A stretch of DNA of 64,000 nt, taken from contig NC_080042.1 in assembly GCF_012489685.1 (NCBI RefSeq), positions 73,770,566 through 73,834,565 on the forward strand, in the 5' to 3' direction. The translations under genes were made by a program, and so were the position numbers. The notes under the pieces were generated by a model. It ran no database searches. It had not been told where the DNA came from and worked only from the letters and a program-made list of their open reading frames with translations. The stretch is from Lotus japonicus. Its lineage: Eukaryota; Streptophyta; Magnoliopsida; Fabales; Fabaceae. Numbering within the stretch: position 1 is the stretch's first letter; every line of letters begins with the position of its first letter. Positions 20,298 to 33,200 of the stretch are shown here, in pieces.

Positions 20298-23200
20298 ATG
20301 ATTTACAACATCTTAAGCTGGAATATCAGGGGTGCTGCTTCTAAAGGGGTTCCTCTCCTACTTAAAGATCTTGTTTTTAGACATCATGTTTCTTGCATAG
20401 CTCTTTTTGAGCCTAGAGTTAGTGCCACCAAGCTTCCCATGATCATGAAGACAGTAGGTTTGGATGACTGCTTTGTGGTGGAAGCGGAGGGTTTTTCTGG
20501 TGGTATTTGGATCTTTTGGTCCAAGAGTTGGGGTTCAGTGGAAGTGTTGTATTCCCACCGTCAACTGGTCCACTTACGGATTAAACCTAATAATGGTCAA
20601 CCACACTTTCTAGTCACCTTCGTGTATGGCAGTCCAAATGTCTCTCTTAGAGACTTTCTTTGGAGGGAATTGCGTCAACTTGCCTCGCACATAACGGAGC
20701 CTTGGGTTGTCATGGGCGATTTCAATACCTACCTTCATGCTTCTGATAAAGTGGGAGGTGGCCCTCCAAATATGTTATCCATGTCAAAATTCAGGAACTG
20801 TATAGAGGAATGCTCTCTCTCTGACCTTGGTTTCAAAGGCCCCCCTTTCACTTGGGAGGGTAGAGGAGTAAAAGAGAGGATCGATTGGACACTGGGGAAT
20901 GACCAATGGCTTGCATATTTTCCGGAAGCTTCAGTCCTCCATCTTCCCAAACTTAAGTCTGATCATAAACCTATGCTTCTTCAGTTATGTGAGAATCAGG
21001 AAGATGTGGCTCTTCGCCCCTTCCGCTTTATGGCAGCGTGGCTAACCCATGAGGATTTCCCTCGCCTTGTTGAATCCTCTTGGAACAATCAGGAAGCTTG
21101 GATCCCTGCTTCTGATAAGTTCAGGGAAGAGGCTATCTCTTGGAATAGAAATATTTTTGGTGAGATTGGTCGAACCAAAAGGAAACTTATGAGAAGATTA
21201 GAGGGAATCAATAATAGGCTCCGTATGGCTCATGTCCCCTACCTTGTGAAGCTTCAAGATCGGCTTTGGAAAGAGTACCAGAAGGTGTTGTTCCAAGAAG
21301 AACTTCTTTGGAAGCAAAAATCTAGAGTTTCCTGGCTTAATCATGGAGATAAGAACACTCGATTCTTCCACACCGCCACAATGACGCGCCGCAAGCGTAA
21401 CAAAATTGAAGCTTTATCCAATGACGAGGGAGTGGTGATTACCAATCCGCACACCCTCCGTTGCATGGCAGTGGAATTTTTCCGCCACCTTTACACGAGC
21501 TCAGGAGATACTGTAACATACCACATCAGAGATGCCTTCCCACAGCTTCCTGAAGATGAACTTCGAGACATCTCCAAACCGTTGCTGGCTGAGGAGATTA
21601 AACAAGCCGCTTTTAGCATGGGGGCTTTAAAGGCACCTGGACCAGATGGCCTCAACCCACTCTTCTTCCAATCACAATGGCATGTCATTGAGCAATCAGT
21701 GGTTAATTTTATTCATGAATGCGTTCAGAGACCAGAGAAAATAAAAGAGGTAAATGACACTCTTATTGTTTTAATTCCCAAAATAGATAACCCTCATCTC
21801 TTGTCTCAGTTCAGGCCAATTGGGCTCTGCAATGTAATTTACAAAATCTTGACTAAGTCGATTGCCAACCGCTTGAAAGGAGTCCTTGGTACTTTAGTAT
21901 CACCGAACCAATGCAGTTTCATTCCAGGAAGATAGAGCTCTGATAACATCATTGTGGCACAGGAGGTGCTCCACTTTATGCGCTACCTGAAGCGTAAGAA
22001 AGGTTGGCTAGCTATAAAGGTTGACCTAGAGAAGGCTTATGATAGACTCGATTGGAACTTCTTAAGGGATACTCTTTTGGAGGTGGGCCTAGAGCAGCAG
22101 CTTTGTGATTTGATCCTTAATTGCGTCTCCTTGAGCTCCTTCCAAATCATGTTCAATGGCAGCAAAACTGATAGTTTTACTCCCACTAGAGGTATTCGCC
22201 AAGGGGATCCTCTATCACCATACTTGTTTGTCTTGTGCATGGAGCGTTTGGCCCATCATATCCAAAGGGAGGTAGATAATTCTAATTGGAAACCTATCTA
22301 TCTCTCTAAACATGGTCCGCCTATTACACACCTCTTTTTTGCAGATGATCTTTTACTCTTTGGAGAAGCCTATCCTCCTCAGGTTAATATTATGATGAAG
22401 TGTCTTGATGAGTTTAGCAAGGCCTCCGGTCAGAAGGTTAGCAAAAACAAGTCTCATATGTTTATTTCCCCTAATGTGCACCGGGATGAGGCTCATTTCC
22501 TAAGCAGATTGGCAGGCATCCATCTTACATCAGATCTGGGAAAGTACCTTGGGGTCCCTCTCCTACATAAAGCTCCAACAAGAGCTACTTACAACTTCAT
22601 CCTCGAGAAAGCTCAGAAGCGGTTATCGTCTTGGAAAGCCTCTACGCTAAGCCTAGCAGGGAGAGTGACTTTGGCGAAATCGGTTGTGGCATCCTTACCG
22701 TCATATTGCATGCAAACCATGTTGATTCCGAAATCCGTTTGTGAGAAGTTGGACCAACTTCAAAGGAACTTTGTGTGGGGCTCTGAGAATGGGAAAAGAA
22801 AGGTTAGTCAAGTTAGCTGGGAAGTAATCTGCAGTCCCAAGAAGCAAGGCGGCCTTGGTTTTAGGAGAACTTCTGATTTCAATGAAGCTCTCCTCATGAA
22901 GGCGGGTTGGGAACTAATCCATAACCCCAATTCGTTATGGGTGAGGGTCCTCCGTGGAAAATATGGCTGCGGAACTAATGTGGTTCCAGAGGTGAATAAG
23001 AACAATCGGGAGTCGCTTATCTGGAGAGGCATCCGCTCTACTTGGCATCGGGTGATATCGGGCTGTAGCTGGAATGTCAGGGATGGCACATCTGCTCGCT
23101 TCTGGAAGGACCCTTGGATAATGTCAGGTCATGTTCTGCAGAACTTGGCAACAAACCCAATTCCCCATCACGATATGGATCTCCCTATGGCAGATTTCTA

Positions 23201-24452
23201 TGACTTAGACAGAGGTTGGGAGTTAGATCACTTTCAGCATATATTACCTCGTGCAATAGTTGAGGAGATCACCACTTTCCACTCAGTGCAACCAGACGGT
23301 GGTAGAGATGAAGTTATGTGGTCCGGGACACCATCTGGAGAATTCTCTACTAAGTCTGCCTACGACCTAATTTGTAATGATCACTCTCATCGTCAAGAAG
23401 AGAGCATTTGGAAGCTTATCTGGAGTATCAAAGGACCTCAACGGGTTCGAGTATTTCTCTGGAAGCTGTGTAATCGTGGGGTTTTGACGAATGCTATTCG
23501 AGTTAGAAGGCACATGGGAGCCTGCGACCTTTGCCCTATGTGCCAAGCCGCGACGGAAGACTATTCTCACATTTTTCGAGATTGTGTTGCGGTACGCTCG
23601 TTCTGGACATCAGCCATGGCAGGGAGATCTTCAATCGCCTTCTTCGATGCAGATTGGCCTACATGGGTAGCTGCCAATATCAGTGGTCAGTTCCAAGGTC
23701 GAATGGGGGTCGAGTGGCCTCGCTTCTTTGCGTCGACTTTGTCTGCCATTTGGAGGATGAGAAATGACTTGGTCTTTAATCATCACCCTCACAGTACTGC
23801 TCGCATTTGGTACTTCATGCGAGCTCTTGGCATGGAGGAAAGTACATCTTCTTCTGTTCAGGCCCCCTCTCTATCGACTCTCCAAGGGCAGCATCAAGGA
23901 ATTTTTGATTGCAGTCCAACGCGAAATACCTTGTCTGGTTGGATCAAACCGGATGCTGGGTGGCGCAAAATTAACGTAGATGGTGCCATGAGCTACGATC
24001 GCCAAGCTAGTTGTGGTGGGGTTATCCGTGATGAGATGGGGCGCTGGTTAAGGGGTTTTAGTTGGAACTTTGGAACCTTTTCTTCAGCTAATGTTTGCCT
24101 CACGGAACTGATGGCGGTGAAAGCAGCGGTAGAGGCAGCCATGAGCTTAGATTTATCACGTGTGATAGTTGAATCTGATTCCTTGGATGTTATTAACCTT
24201 CTTCATGAGCCAGTCTCTACTTCTCATCGTTATGGACATGTTGTCTCGTCTATCCTGCATCTACAGCGAGAGCACGAGTCTCTTGTCTTCCAATATACTC
24301 CGCGGGAATGCAATTCAGTTGCAGATTTCATTGCGAAAGTTGGGCTCAGCCTCCACTACGGGCAACACTGGTTCGAACACCCTTTTGGGGAGTGTCATTC
24401 CCTCATCTTGCGGGATGCTCCTATGAGTAGCTCTATTGCTACCTCTGCTTAG
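20298..24452 (+). pseudogene. LINE ORF2: endonuclease, reverse transcriptase, RNase H
   Basis: One frame of 1,384 codons plus stop, broken only by an in-frame TAG at 21933-21935 (codon 546). It starts MIYNILSWNIRG, the start of the APE-type endonuclease. EPRV, VVMGDFNTYL, RIDWTLGN and LKSDHKP mark that nuclease. Reverse transcriptase follows with VDLEKAYDRLDW, GIRQGDPLSPYLF and the catalytic FADD at about 22340. A zf-RVT region has CDLCPMCQ with a downstream H and C (23520-23580). A plant-type C-terminal RNase H has NVDGA, TELMAVKAA, ESDS and ADFIAK. The stop falls inside the reverse transcriptase, so no active protein is expected. Confidence 0.9.
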
Positions 24453-24496
24453 CTCTTTTGCTGGGGTCTAGCCCCCTCTTTGTAACCAAAAAAAAA

Positions 24497-24513
24497 ATTA
24501 ATTGGAATTGAAT
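24497..24513. repeat. Right target site duplication of the LINE
   Basis: ATTAATTGGAATTGAAT directly follows the A-rich tail and pairs with 7428-7444 (one mismatch in 17). Sequence to the right was originally the upstream flank of the leftward oxidoreductase gene. Confidence 0.85.
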
Positions 24514-24748
24514 ATATTAGTCTTCGTTTACAAGCATAAATAAGTAGTTTTATAGCTATGATCTATGTATGATATGATGTTTTAGTTTACTCTTCATTTC
24601 ATTATACTACCATGCACCCTTTCCACATCTAAGATTCTAGATCAAATATGTGAAACAATAAAAAATAAATTAGTTGATACATCATGTTCCTAGAATTCAG
24701 GGGCGGAGGGAAGATTTCAACAAAGGGGCCAAGACTAGACATATTTGA

Positions 24749-25624
24749 CAAGAGAAGCAATTTTTTTGTTTTGTTACAAGAGGTAAATTAACAAAAGAAA
24801 ACGATTAACTAACTACATCCAAAAACAGCGACGCATAAACAAAAGAAGGTGACCTACTCCAAACTTGCAAACGAGAACCAAGCTTGCAAGCTTCCCGGGC
24901 TAAAGTATCCGCCGTATTATTCATATTCCGCGTAATATGAGCTAACTTGATGCTCTAAAAAGTCTGCATAAGCTCAAGAACCTGGCTGATATCCTACCTA
25001 TTCCAATACCCTCTGAGATCACACCCTGGTTGAAAAGCTTCAACAATTTGTAGACAATCTGACTTGCAATCCACAACTCTGAAACCCTGCTCCATGACTT
25101 TACTGCCAAGTAATGATCATAAATCATCCATGGCGCTCCTGTCATAGTCATCTCTCTGACATCCTGTACGTCAAACTGAACTAGGAAGTACCTGTGATGT
25201 AAATCACGTACCTCCGCTCCTCCTGATGGATTCCATAACATTCTGAGGCGATCACACAAGGCTTTGTAACCAATATGTTTACCAAGAAGCTTCACGACCA
25301 AACAATCCTTCCATGGTTTGCAAATTTCAGCATAGGCACTTTTGTCTGTGAAGTCAAACATAGGAAAAAAGCTACTCCCATCAATGAGATCATCTTTCTT
25401 CATGATACCAGCATCCACCAATCAAGTTGCACACTTGCTTTCTCTTCTCAAGTGTCTCCTTCCCGATTACTTTTTCTTTGAAGGTTGATCGTCGTGTGGC
25501 CTCTGGTGGTTTTCCGGCAGGTTGACCACCATCGTCGTTCGCATGCTCTGTACCCATGTTCATAACCCTAGATTAGATTGTACTATCTTTATGTTACACA
25601 AGTCTAAGTACCAAGAGAAGCAAT
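24749..25624 (-). mobile_element. Second, internally deleted LINE with 13-bp target duplication
   Basis: A minus-strand L1-type insertion at 24762-25611, flanked by perfect CAAGAGAAGCAAT copies at 24749-24761 and 25612-25624. The A-rich tail (T-run on the plus strand) is at about 24761-24777. The 5' end encodes an ORF1 start (MGTEHANDDGGQPAGK at about 25557), with one frameshift near 25420. It continues into the DUF4283-type domain (VVKLLGKHIGYKALCDRL). It then jumps directly at about 25100 into the RNase H tail of ORF2 (VVDCKSDCLQIVEAF, later NNTADTLAREACKLGS), with stops. Zinc knuckle, endonuclease and reverse transcriptase are absent. Confidence 0.85.
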
Positions 25625-26304
25625 ATAAAGAAAAGAGAGAATAATTGTGATAAACTTCATTAGAAATAAATATGTGTTTTGGTTGCAAGAGAAAATAAAC
25701 GAACAAATATAAATATATAATAAGCAAAAGACTATAATGCCTTCAAAAATCAAGTTTTCATCGCCTCCTACTCGTTTAGCATCACAACACACAGTTAAAA
25801 CTTGATAGGCAAGAATTTTCTTTCGAATTTAGTTGCAGGAATCTTGATGAATTTTAAACCTACACTTAAAATTAAAATATTAAACATGAAATTTATAATA
25901 TTCACACTATTTTTATGTAAGTTAAAATTAAATACTTACTAAATCAACAATTTTTGGGATATGCTTAAATAAACAATTTAATATTTTTATAAAATTAACT
26001 CCATTATAAAATTTGGTTTTCACTACACTATTGCTAGTGTGGTTTTAATATAAAAAAAATACTTTAACTTTTTGGTTAACCAATTATGTTTAATAATATC
26101 TAATTTCACATAAGCTTTCCTCTTGTAACAAAAATAAAATATCTAATTTCACATGAATGAAAAAATAGTATCATATGTATAAAGTATATAAATTGAAAAA
26201 AAAAGTTTATAATTTCTAAATATTAAAAAAATTGATGCTAGCTATTTGATAAACACATATAAGGGTTTTTCCCCTTACATGTAACGGAGCGGCAGAGGAG
26301 GAAG
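25625..26304. other. Intergenic region and upstream region of the C9orf85-like gene
   Basis: An AT-rich segment with no coding frame I can support. The last 60 bp (GTAACGGAGCGGCAGAGGAG and on) form the likely 5' leader of the gene starting at 26305. Confidence 0.55.
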
Positions 26305-28248
26305 ATGAGCACCGCCGCCAAGAAAACTGGGCCGCCGAAGCACCAGAACAAGGTTGCTTGGAAACCCAACGCCGGCCGCAAGATCAACGAAACTGTGAGT
26401 AAACCTCTCTTCTTCTTCTTCTTCATCTGCTTCTTCTTGTTGTTGTGAAATTCATCATTGAATGTTGTATTTTCATGCACGCAGGAAGTTGGAGGAAGGT
26501 TCAGACCTCTCTCTGAGATCACCGGTGTGTGCCCTCGTTGCAGGGATCAGATTGATTGGAAACGCCGCTATGGAAAGTACAAGCCTCTAGCTGAACCTGC
26601 CAAATGGTATCTCCATTTTCTCTATTTTATTTTTTGTTATATATGAATGAGAAAGATGTGTTTTTTTCATTTTACATTGGGTTTATTGATTATTTAGTTA
26701 ATTGGGTATTGCCCATTTTGTTTGTTGCAGTCAGAGATGTACCAAGCGTGCTGTTCGTCAAGCTTATCATAACTTGTGTTCTGGTTAGTATCAATATCAC
26801 ACTTAATTTATTTGATTTTTCACTTTCTTTTGTTTTTGTTTGGGGGGTTAGTAAGTGGGTAGTATTTTCCTGATTACTGTAATGTGTAAAAATAATGGAT
26901 TTTTGAGATGTGGAGATTGAAAGAAAAGAAGGGTATGGGTTCAATTAGCTGGGACTAGGTATGGAACTCATGCTGTTAGGATGTGCCCACTTGCCCATGA
27001 TGGTGAAATTAGTGAAAATATCATAATGAAAATGCTTTTGGTTTTGTGTTATTACTGATTGGATTTTATGTTAGTGTAGGCTGTGCCAAGGAGCATCGTG
27101 TATGTGCAAAATGTTGTTGCAGCGTTGCCCGTATAGTTGGAAGGTTGTCTTTAATCTTTAACATTTGATTTGAGGATTCAGTGTCTGTTCGTAACTTTCG
27201 TTTTGTGCAAAATGGGCATTGGTCAGAATTCCCTGACCTACTCAACAAAGAAAAAGATGACTATGTATTGATATGAAATTTTGTTTCTTATAGGGACTCT
27301 GAGGAAGTTGAGGCCGAGCAAAAGATGCTTGAGGAGGTTTCTTTTTGTGCCCCCCCCCCCCCCCATTTTTCCCTTTCTTGTACCTTCTAATTAGACTTGT
27401 TCTATGCAAAGCATAAACTTGTAATAATAATGGTGTTTTATTCCAGGCCATTAAGAACGCTCGGGAGAGAGAAAGGAGATCCCTATTGCGAGCTGTAAGA
27501 TACTAAAACCTAGGCCTTTCATTTGTTTTACAGCATATCCTACCTCTTATCCACACATAGTCACTCTAATCATTTTGCCCCTGAATGCATTTAATATTCA
27601 ACATGAATATAGATTTGTAAACTCTAAGGATATTATTTCTCTTGAAAATCATGTCACTGAATCTTTGTTAAACAATGCCTAAAGTTGTAACACCTGTTGT
27701 TGCTGCATATCTAATTCTCAAATTCTAATATTTGCTGCATATACATGTAATCCATAATTTATTTAGGAGTTTAAATCAATGTTCTGTAGATAAGCCAGAT
27801 GCTATATACATCATGGTGTAAGGCATGATTCGTTTCCTATCTTATCTTGGGCTTAGACTAATATGGACAAGGCATTACCTTTAATATGTATACCTTGTTT
27901 TGCTTAATATCATGTTCCGCAAACATGCATATTGCTGATTATGCTTCTTTCTACTTTTGCTATCAGATGAACAAAGACAAACCTAAGAGTTCTAAAGATA
28001 CCCCAACAGATACTAAAGATATGAAAGTTGGACAATTATTTCCAAATGCATCCCTGGATGATTATGCCAGACAGAAGAATAGAGTTAACGAGGATCTTGA
28101 TGATGGTGAAATTCATGATAGTAAACATGATGATTGTGACGGTGAAGTCTGTGATGATGAAGATGATAACAGCAGCGAGAATAAAGATTCTGATGAGGAT
28201 AATGAAGACAATGAGGCCGATGTTCCTGATCAAATGAATGCCAAATAA
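26305..28248 (+). CDS. C9orf85/DUF2039 family zinc-ribbon protein (7 exons)
   Basis: Exons 26305-26394, 26485-26606, 26731-26783, 27080-27143, 27294-27336, 27447-27494 and 27967-28248 join with GT-AG borders and correct phase to encode 233 residues. The N-terminus MSTAAKKTGPPKHQNKVAWK and the Cys pattern identify the conserved eukaryotic C9orf85 (DUF2039) family. CxxC pairs lie at C46/C49, C71/C74, C87/C90 and C97/C100, with WKRRYGKYKPL between the first two. They would bind zinc, probably two ions. The plant-type C-terminal extension is a basic helical segment (RERERRSLLR) followed by a very acidic Asp/Glu tail. The molecular function of the family is not established. A run of about 15 C at 27349-27364 lies in intron 5. 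Confidence 0.9.
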
Positions 28249-30280
28249 TTCAGCATATTTGAGTATGTCAGTTTTATCCAGAAATTACAGTGGGGATACT
28301 AATCAATTTGCAGTTTGTTTTTAGTGTATTTGCTAGACTCTGGATGAGAAATATTTCTTGTTCAATACAAATTTTGGATGAGTTGTATCATTATTTATCA
28401 ATGAAAAAAGCACCGAAACCGGATATCTTGTGTGTATAGTGAGTAATGGAGTTTGTGCAATATGTTCCCGTTCGGCTACGGGTGGTTTTTATTTGAGGGT
28501 ATTTTAGTTTTGAAGTATAATCTTTATTCTTTAATATTGACTTTTAACCCCCCTCAAACCCCACTTCATTCCTCACCTGTTCTGCTGGGCATAACAGGAT
28601 GGTTGAGCTTTTGTAGTATTATTGGTTTAAGTTTTTTTATAAGCGTATTATTGGTTCATAAGAGTTTCTGCCCTCAGCCTTGTAGAAACTTAGCATGTGT
28701 TTAGTATATGTTGTTTAGGGTTTCATTGGGGTGGAGATGATGAGCAAAAACACTTCAGAATTTGGAAACTTTGCAGGAGTATATGGCTAAGTAGCGGCGG
28801 TTTTGGTGGGTCTCAGATTCATTGGTGGGTCTCAGGCTCATTTTGGCTCGACCAACCAAAATCGAACTTGGTTCGTCGTTGACCGTGATCAAGGTTGGTT
28901 TTGTCGGGCCCGGGCTATGTTGGGTGGCGGGTGGTTTCAACCATCACCAAATAGAGATGATAAAAAACAAAGGAACAGAGGACAAGATAAAAAAAAAAGA
29001 GAAGTATTGAAAAAATTCAAAGAGGAATTTCTTGAAAAAATACAAAACATAAGATAAAAAAGGCTTGCTCTCAATCACCACCACGAGAGATGAAAAGCTC
29101 TCATCTTGCAGGGTTTCTTGATCGAAGATGAGGAGCTACCTACCGTCCCAAACCTCTGGTTGAAGATGATGAGCAACCAAGAGGTGGGGATAGGGAACCC
29201 CAGGCCATGCATGGTGGAAAACTTAACATCATTTCCTTTTGATGGTGGTGATGACGCTCTCTTAGCCGTTCGATGTTCGCTTCCATGAGCAAGATAGGCT
29301 TGAGAGGAGGAGAAAGGGGCTCCTGTGCAGTTTGATAGTTGTTGTCGCTTAGGGTCCTAGATGAGGCAAGGAAGAAATCAGAGCAGTGGAAGGAAGAGTG
29401 GGTGTGGTCTTTAAGAGGAAGGAGAAGAATGACAATGGATTGGTGGTGGGAGGCGTGAGCTTGAGAGGGAGAGAAGAAAATTTTCACCATCTAACCATTG
29501 ATTTAATTTTTTCGTTTATTTCTTTAATTATTAAAAACACAAATCAATGGTGAAATGACAAAACTCAATATGATCAAGTTTTTCTTACAATTGAGATGAT
29601 CTGATTTTGTCCAATGAAGTTACAGGACCTCTCACGTTTATTATTGAAAAATATGAAATTCTGATGAGTTAGAAATAGGAATTGGAAGTTACCAACCTTA
29701 ATCGTGATAAATGTCTACTTCCATTTCATCCTTTAATATCATACTGCCCTGAAGAGTTACGAACGTACTCTTCATTTATCAGATATATGTTACTACTCTA
29801 AACCTACTTTTGAAAGGGAAAAAAAGGTGAAGAAATCTAGAAAAGCAGTGATGAGCTGAGGCAAATCTCAAATCACTACACATTTTAAGGAGAAAAAGAT
29901 ATATGCCGTGGCTTCCATCTAGGGGTGGGGAAATAATCCATGAGACCATATCCATCCAGCCATCCATGACAAAACAAAATTCATCCAATTGTACACTATC
30001 CATAACAATGATGGAAAAGAATACACCTATTCAAAGCAATTTAGCTATCGCAAAGAATGAAAATAATTTTCTACGAGGAAAAATTCCATATCTGTGTATC
30101 CAACGATCATTTCCTGAACAATCAGTTAGTATAGCTGTTTGTTTAAAGGTTATCCTTTAAATCAAGACTGATATGTCCACTCCAGAAGCAAATCAATGCT
30201 CAAGGTGTAGGATTATCCAACTCGTCAACCCAGCCGATAAAAGAAACTCAATTACCAGGTAGATTGGGAGCAAATCTTCT
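28249..30280. other. Intergenic region
   Basis: This holds the 3' flanks of the C9orf85-like gene and the leftward carrier gene. At 28800-28960 there is a G-rich stretch with short repeats (GGTGGGTCTCAG twice). Open frames at 29106-29490 on both strands look non-coding. No RNA gene or transposon border is recognised. Confidence 0.55.
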
Positions 30281-33200
30281 CTAATCAATTGAAATAATAC
30301 CAGTTTGCAGACCAGCTGTCTCATCATCTTTTGCACACAAACGCTCTGAGAGAAGAAACATTTAAGTATCATTAGAATAAGCTAAAAATATTTACATAAA
30401 GAAAAAGGTATTATTATTCAGGAAGATTCAGTGTGCCAATTCGTTTGATAGCCAAAAACACGAAACAAACCAAATAAGAAGTCTAGGCTAGGAGATTAAA
30501 TAAATGAGAAATAAACTAAATAGGCAATAGGCAATGTATAAACATTTTATTAGAACCACAATCTTACCATCAGAGTTACTCATTGACAACAATTAAGAAT
30601 TAGGATGGTGGCAAGATAAGAACCACGGAATAACTAAGTCAATCATTATTAGAACTAGATTTGAATTAAAATTTATTTCAATAGTTGAATACACCAGACC
30701 GGAATAAGAGAGCAAGATTATAAAGACAAACAGAGAATTTGATCAGAGAGCAAGAGTTCTTACTCAGATATTCATAAGCCAATATCATTGAAGTACCCCA
30801 TGCAGACATGCTGAAAAATCTTGGACCTAATCCTCTATATACACCTTTCCAACCATCTTCTTTGATTAAGTCTTTAACAACTTGTTTTACAGAGCTTCTC
30901 TGTTCATGTCCCATCACCTGTGCAAGCCATGGAGTCAGAAAAATTTAGTAGCCAGTGACAGGCTGATTAAATATAATTGGAGGTGAAAACTTAGTATCAC
31001 ATTGTACTAGTTAGTGGTTACCACAAGTTGCACAGTTTAGGTATCTTCGATCAATGTTACAGTGTTAAGGCAATCAATTGGGGGACTATCAAACTTACAA
31101 TTCAAGCTAAGTAGATCAACAACAACAACAATCAAAAGCTAGGTAGATCAAAAGAAGAAAAACACTGGCAATTCTTAAATGTCTAGTAAATTTACCCAAC
31201 ACTAGTTACCAAACATTAATACAGTGATGAGCACAAAAAAACACTGAACTTAAGCATCCGTAAGAAACATTGCCAACAAGGTTATTAATACCTGTAACCT
31301 TGTCTTGATAGTATCCAATGGGGTTGTGATGCAGGATGCAGTAGCACCAGCAATAATCCCTCCAGCAGCCTGAACAAAAATAATCTTCGGCAGACTAGGA
31401 GTGTCTTTCTCATTTTTGTCACCATCTCCCAAGAACCTACCAAAGCAACCAGTGATAATTGTCTTTAATGTCAGATAGTTCGTCTAATAATGCAGACATA
31501 AACTATTAGTATGTGTGTAGCATACTAAAAATTCATTTTTGTGTCAATCATATAATCTACCATACTAAAAAAGCTTGAGAAAAACCTAAACTGTCGGCAA
31601 ATTGGTTTTTCCTTTTGTCGTCACAACGAAATTCCAAGTTTCCTTACTTCAACTTAGGCACGCTAACACATATTTCAAGTTGCATAATCAAATCCTATTA
31701 AGTTGAACAATCCATTACATTATCTGGGCAGGGAAATATTAGACTTAAAGGATCTTTATCGGATATTTTTCAGTTTTTACCATGCTCTTGGAATAAAATA
31801 AAGAAAAAATATACATATCTTTAACTTGGACGGAAGCTGCGAGCTAACTTTGAAATATGTGCATTTATTCATACACATTAATTGAAGACCTAATTGATTA
31901 ATGGAGTACAAAAATATATGGGCTCTGTCAACACACTCATACAGCTAATGGCATAGTAAATGGTTCTGGTTAAACTTTGAAAGGAAAATATGTCAGGTTG
32001 AATAGAATAATACATGGACATCTACTTGCTTTTCTAACATTTGAAGATTAAAACATCATTTTCATCCTCGGAAGATATGAGGCCGGTCACTTTAGTTCTT
32101 AAAAGATGGAAATCACAAGAAGAGTCCATGAATGATAAATGTGTCTGTCAATTCAGTCCTTGCATCAAGTACCGTGGGGATTCACTGGAACTACACATTC
32201 AAGGACTTATTTGACAAAAACAATATTATAAGGACCTTCATTATACTTTCCATCATTCAAGGGCTAATATGAAAATTTTGTATCTTCTAGGGACGAATTT
32301 GGCTATTTACTCTAAAGGAAACTTAATAAAAAAATGACTGAGCATTAGAACTCAAGAACAAGCATTACCATGTCTCACCTCCATAACAAGCGCTGACTTG
32401 AGCCATAACTCGCCCACCATACAGCGGTAGATGGCGAATAAGTCATAACAGATAGACCAAAGCCTCTATATAATCCCCTGATGCCATCAGACCTTAACAC
32501 CTTACGAGCAACATCCAAACCCCCACTATACTGGGCATGGCCTGAGTATCCTTGCACCATCAACTTTTGGCTAATCTGAAAATCATTCAATGTAAAGGCA
32601 ATTAGCATATAAGAATTTGTGAAATTATACCACTTAGGTAAGGAAGAAGAAAAAAGAGAGAATACAAACTCAACATGAGATTGAATTGATATATGATGTG
32701 ATACAAAATACAAAACACTATTCTAATGCTAGAATTCTAATCCTATGGTTGTTTGGATTAGCTAACTTTGGGGTCAAATAATCCTTTTCTTTTTTGCGGC
32801 TTCTTGAGAGAGCTTTTCAGGGGAAAAATTATTTCCCCAAAGTGAAAGTTTCTAAACATGCATTAATAACGAAACACATCATGAAATACAAACCATATGG
32901 AAGCCAATCCTAAAAAATATCCCATATACTCTAAAGTATTCTACGATTTAATAATGGTATTGCAAGCTATGTTTTAGATAATCTAACTAGGGTTTCTTTA
33001 TATTTTGAACAACATAATAAATTCTCAGCTACAAAAGAAATGAGCACAAATGGACAGCATAAAGGATATCCTCAACTCATCACAACCAAACAAAACCAAC
33101 AAGAAAAACAAAAAGTGTAAATATTTTGATAAGAATAATTTTCTTGATTTATCTGAGCACGTCATGAACACCTTTTATACCCGCATGAGTGGATCACCAT

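Larger units (their letters stand above)
7445..24496 (+). mobile_element. L1-type LINE, interrupted by an Athila-type element
   Basis: This is a plant L1-type non-LTR retrotransposon bounded by a 17-bp target duplication. A short leader of about 64 bp precedes ORF1 at 7509. ORF1 is broken by the Athila-type element that starts at 7920 and ends just before 18952. ORF2 follows at 20298. The 3' end has the motif TCTAGCCCCC, then TTTGTAACC and an A-rich tail at 24487-24497. Both ORFs now carry in-frame stop codons, so the copy is dead. Removing the inner element leaves about 6 kb, close to full length. Confidence 0.88.

Noticed and set aside
21933..21935. Programmed stop-codon readthrough in LINE ORF2
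   Set aside because: The stop sits inside the reverse transcriptase at a normally coding position, and ORF1 also carries a stop; decay is simpler.
28036..28237. Overlapping frames over the acidic tail of the C9orf85-like gene
   Set aside because: They are shadows of the GAT/GAA-rich exon 7 in other frames.
29106..29490. Short frames on both strands between the C9orf85-like and carrier genes
   Set aside because: No recognisable motif or consistent splice partners.
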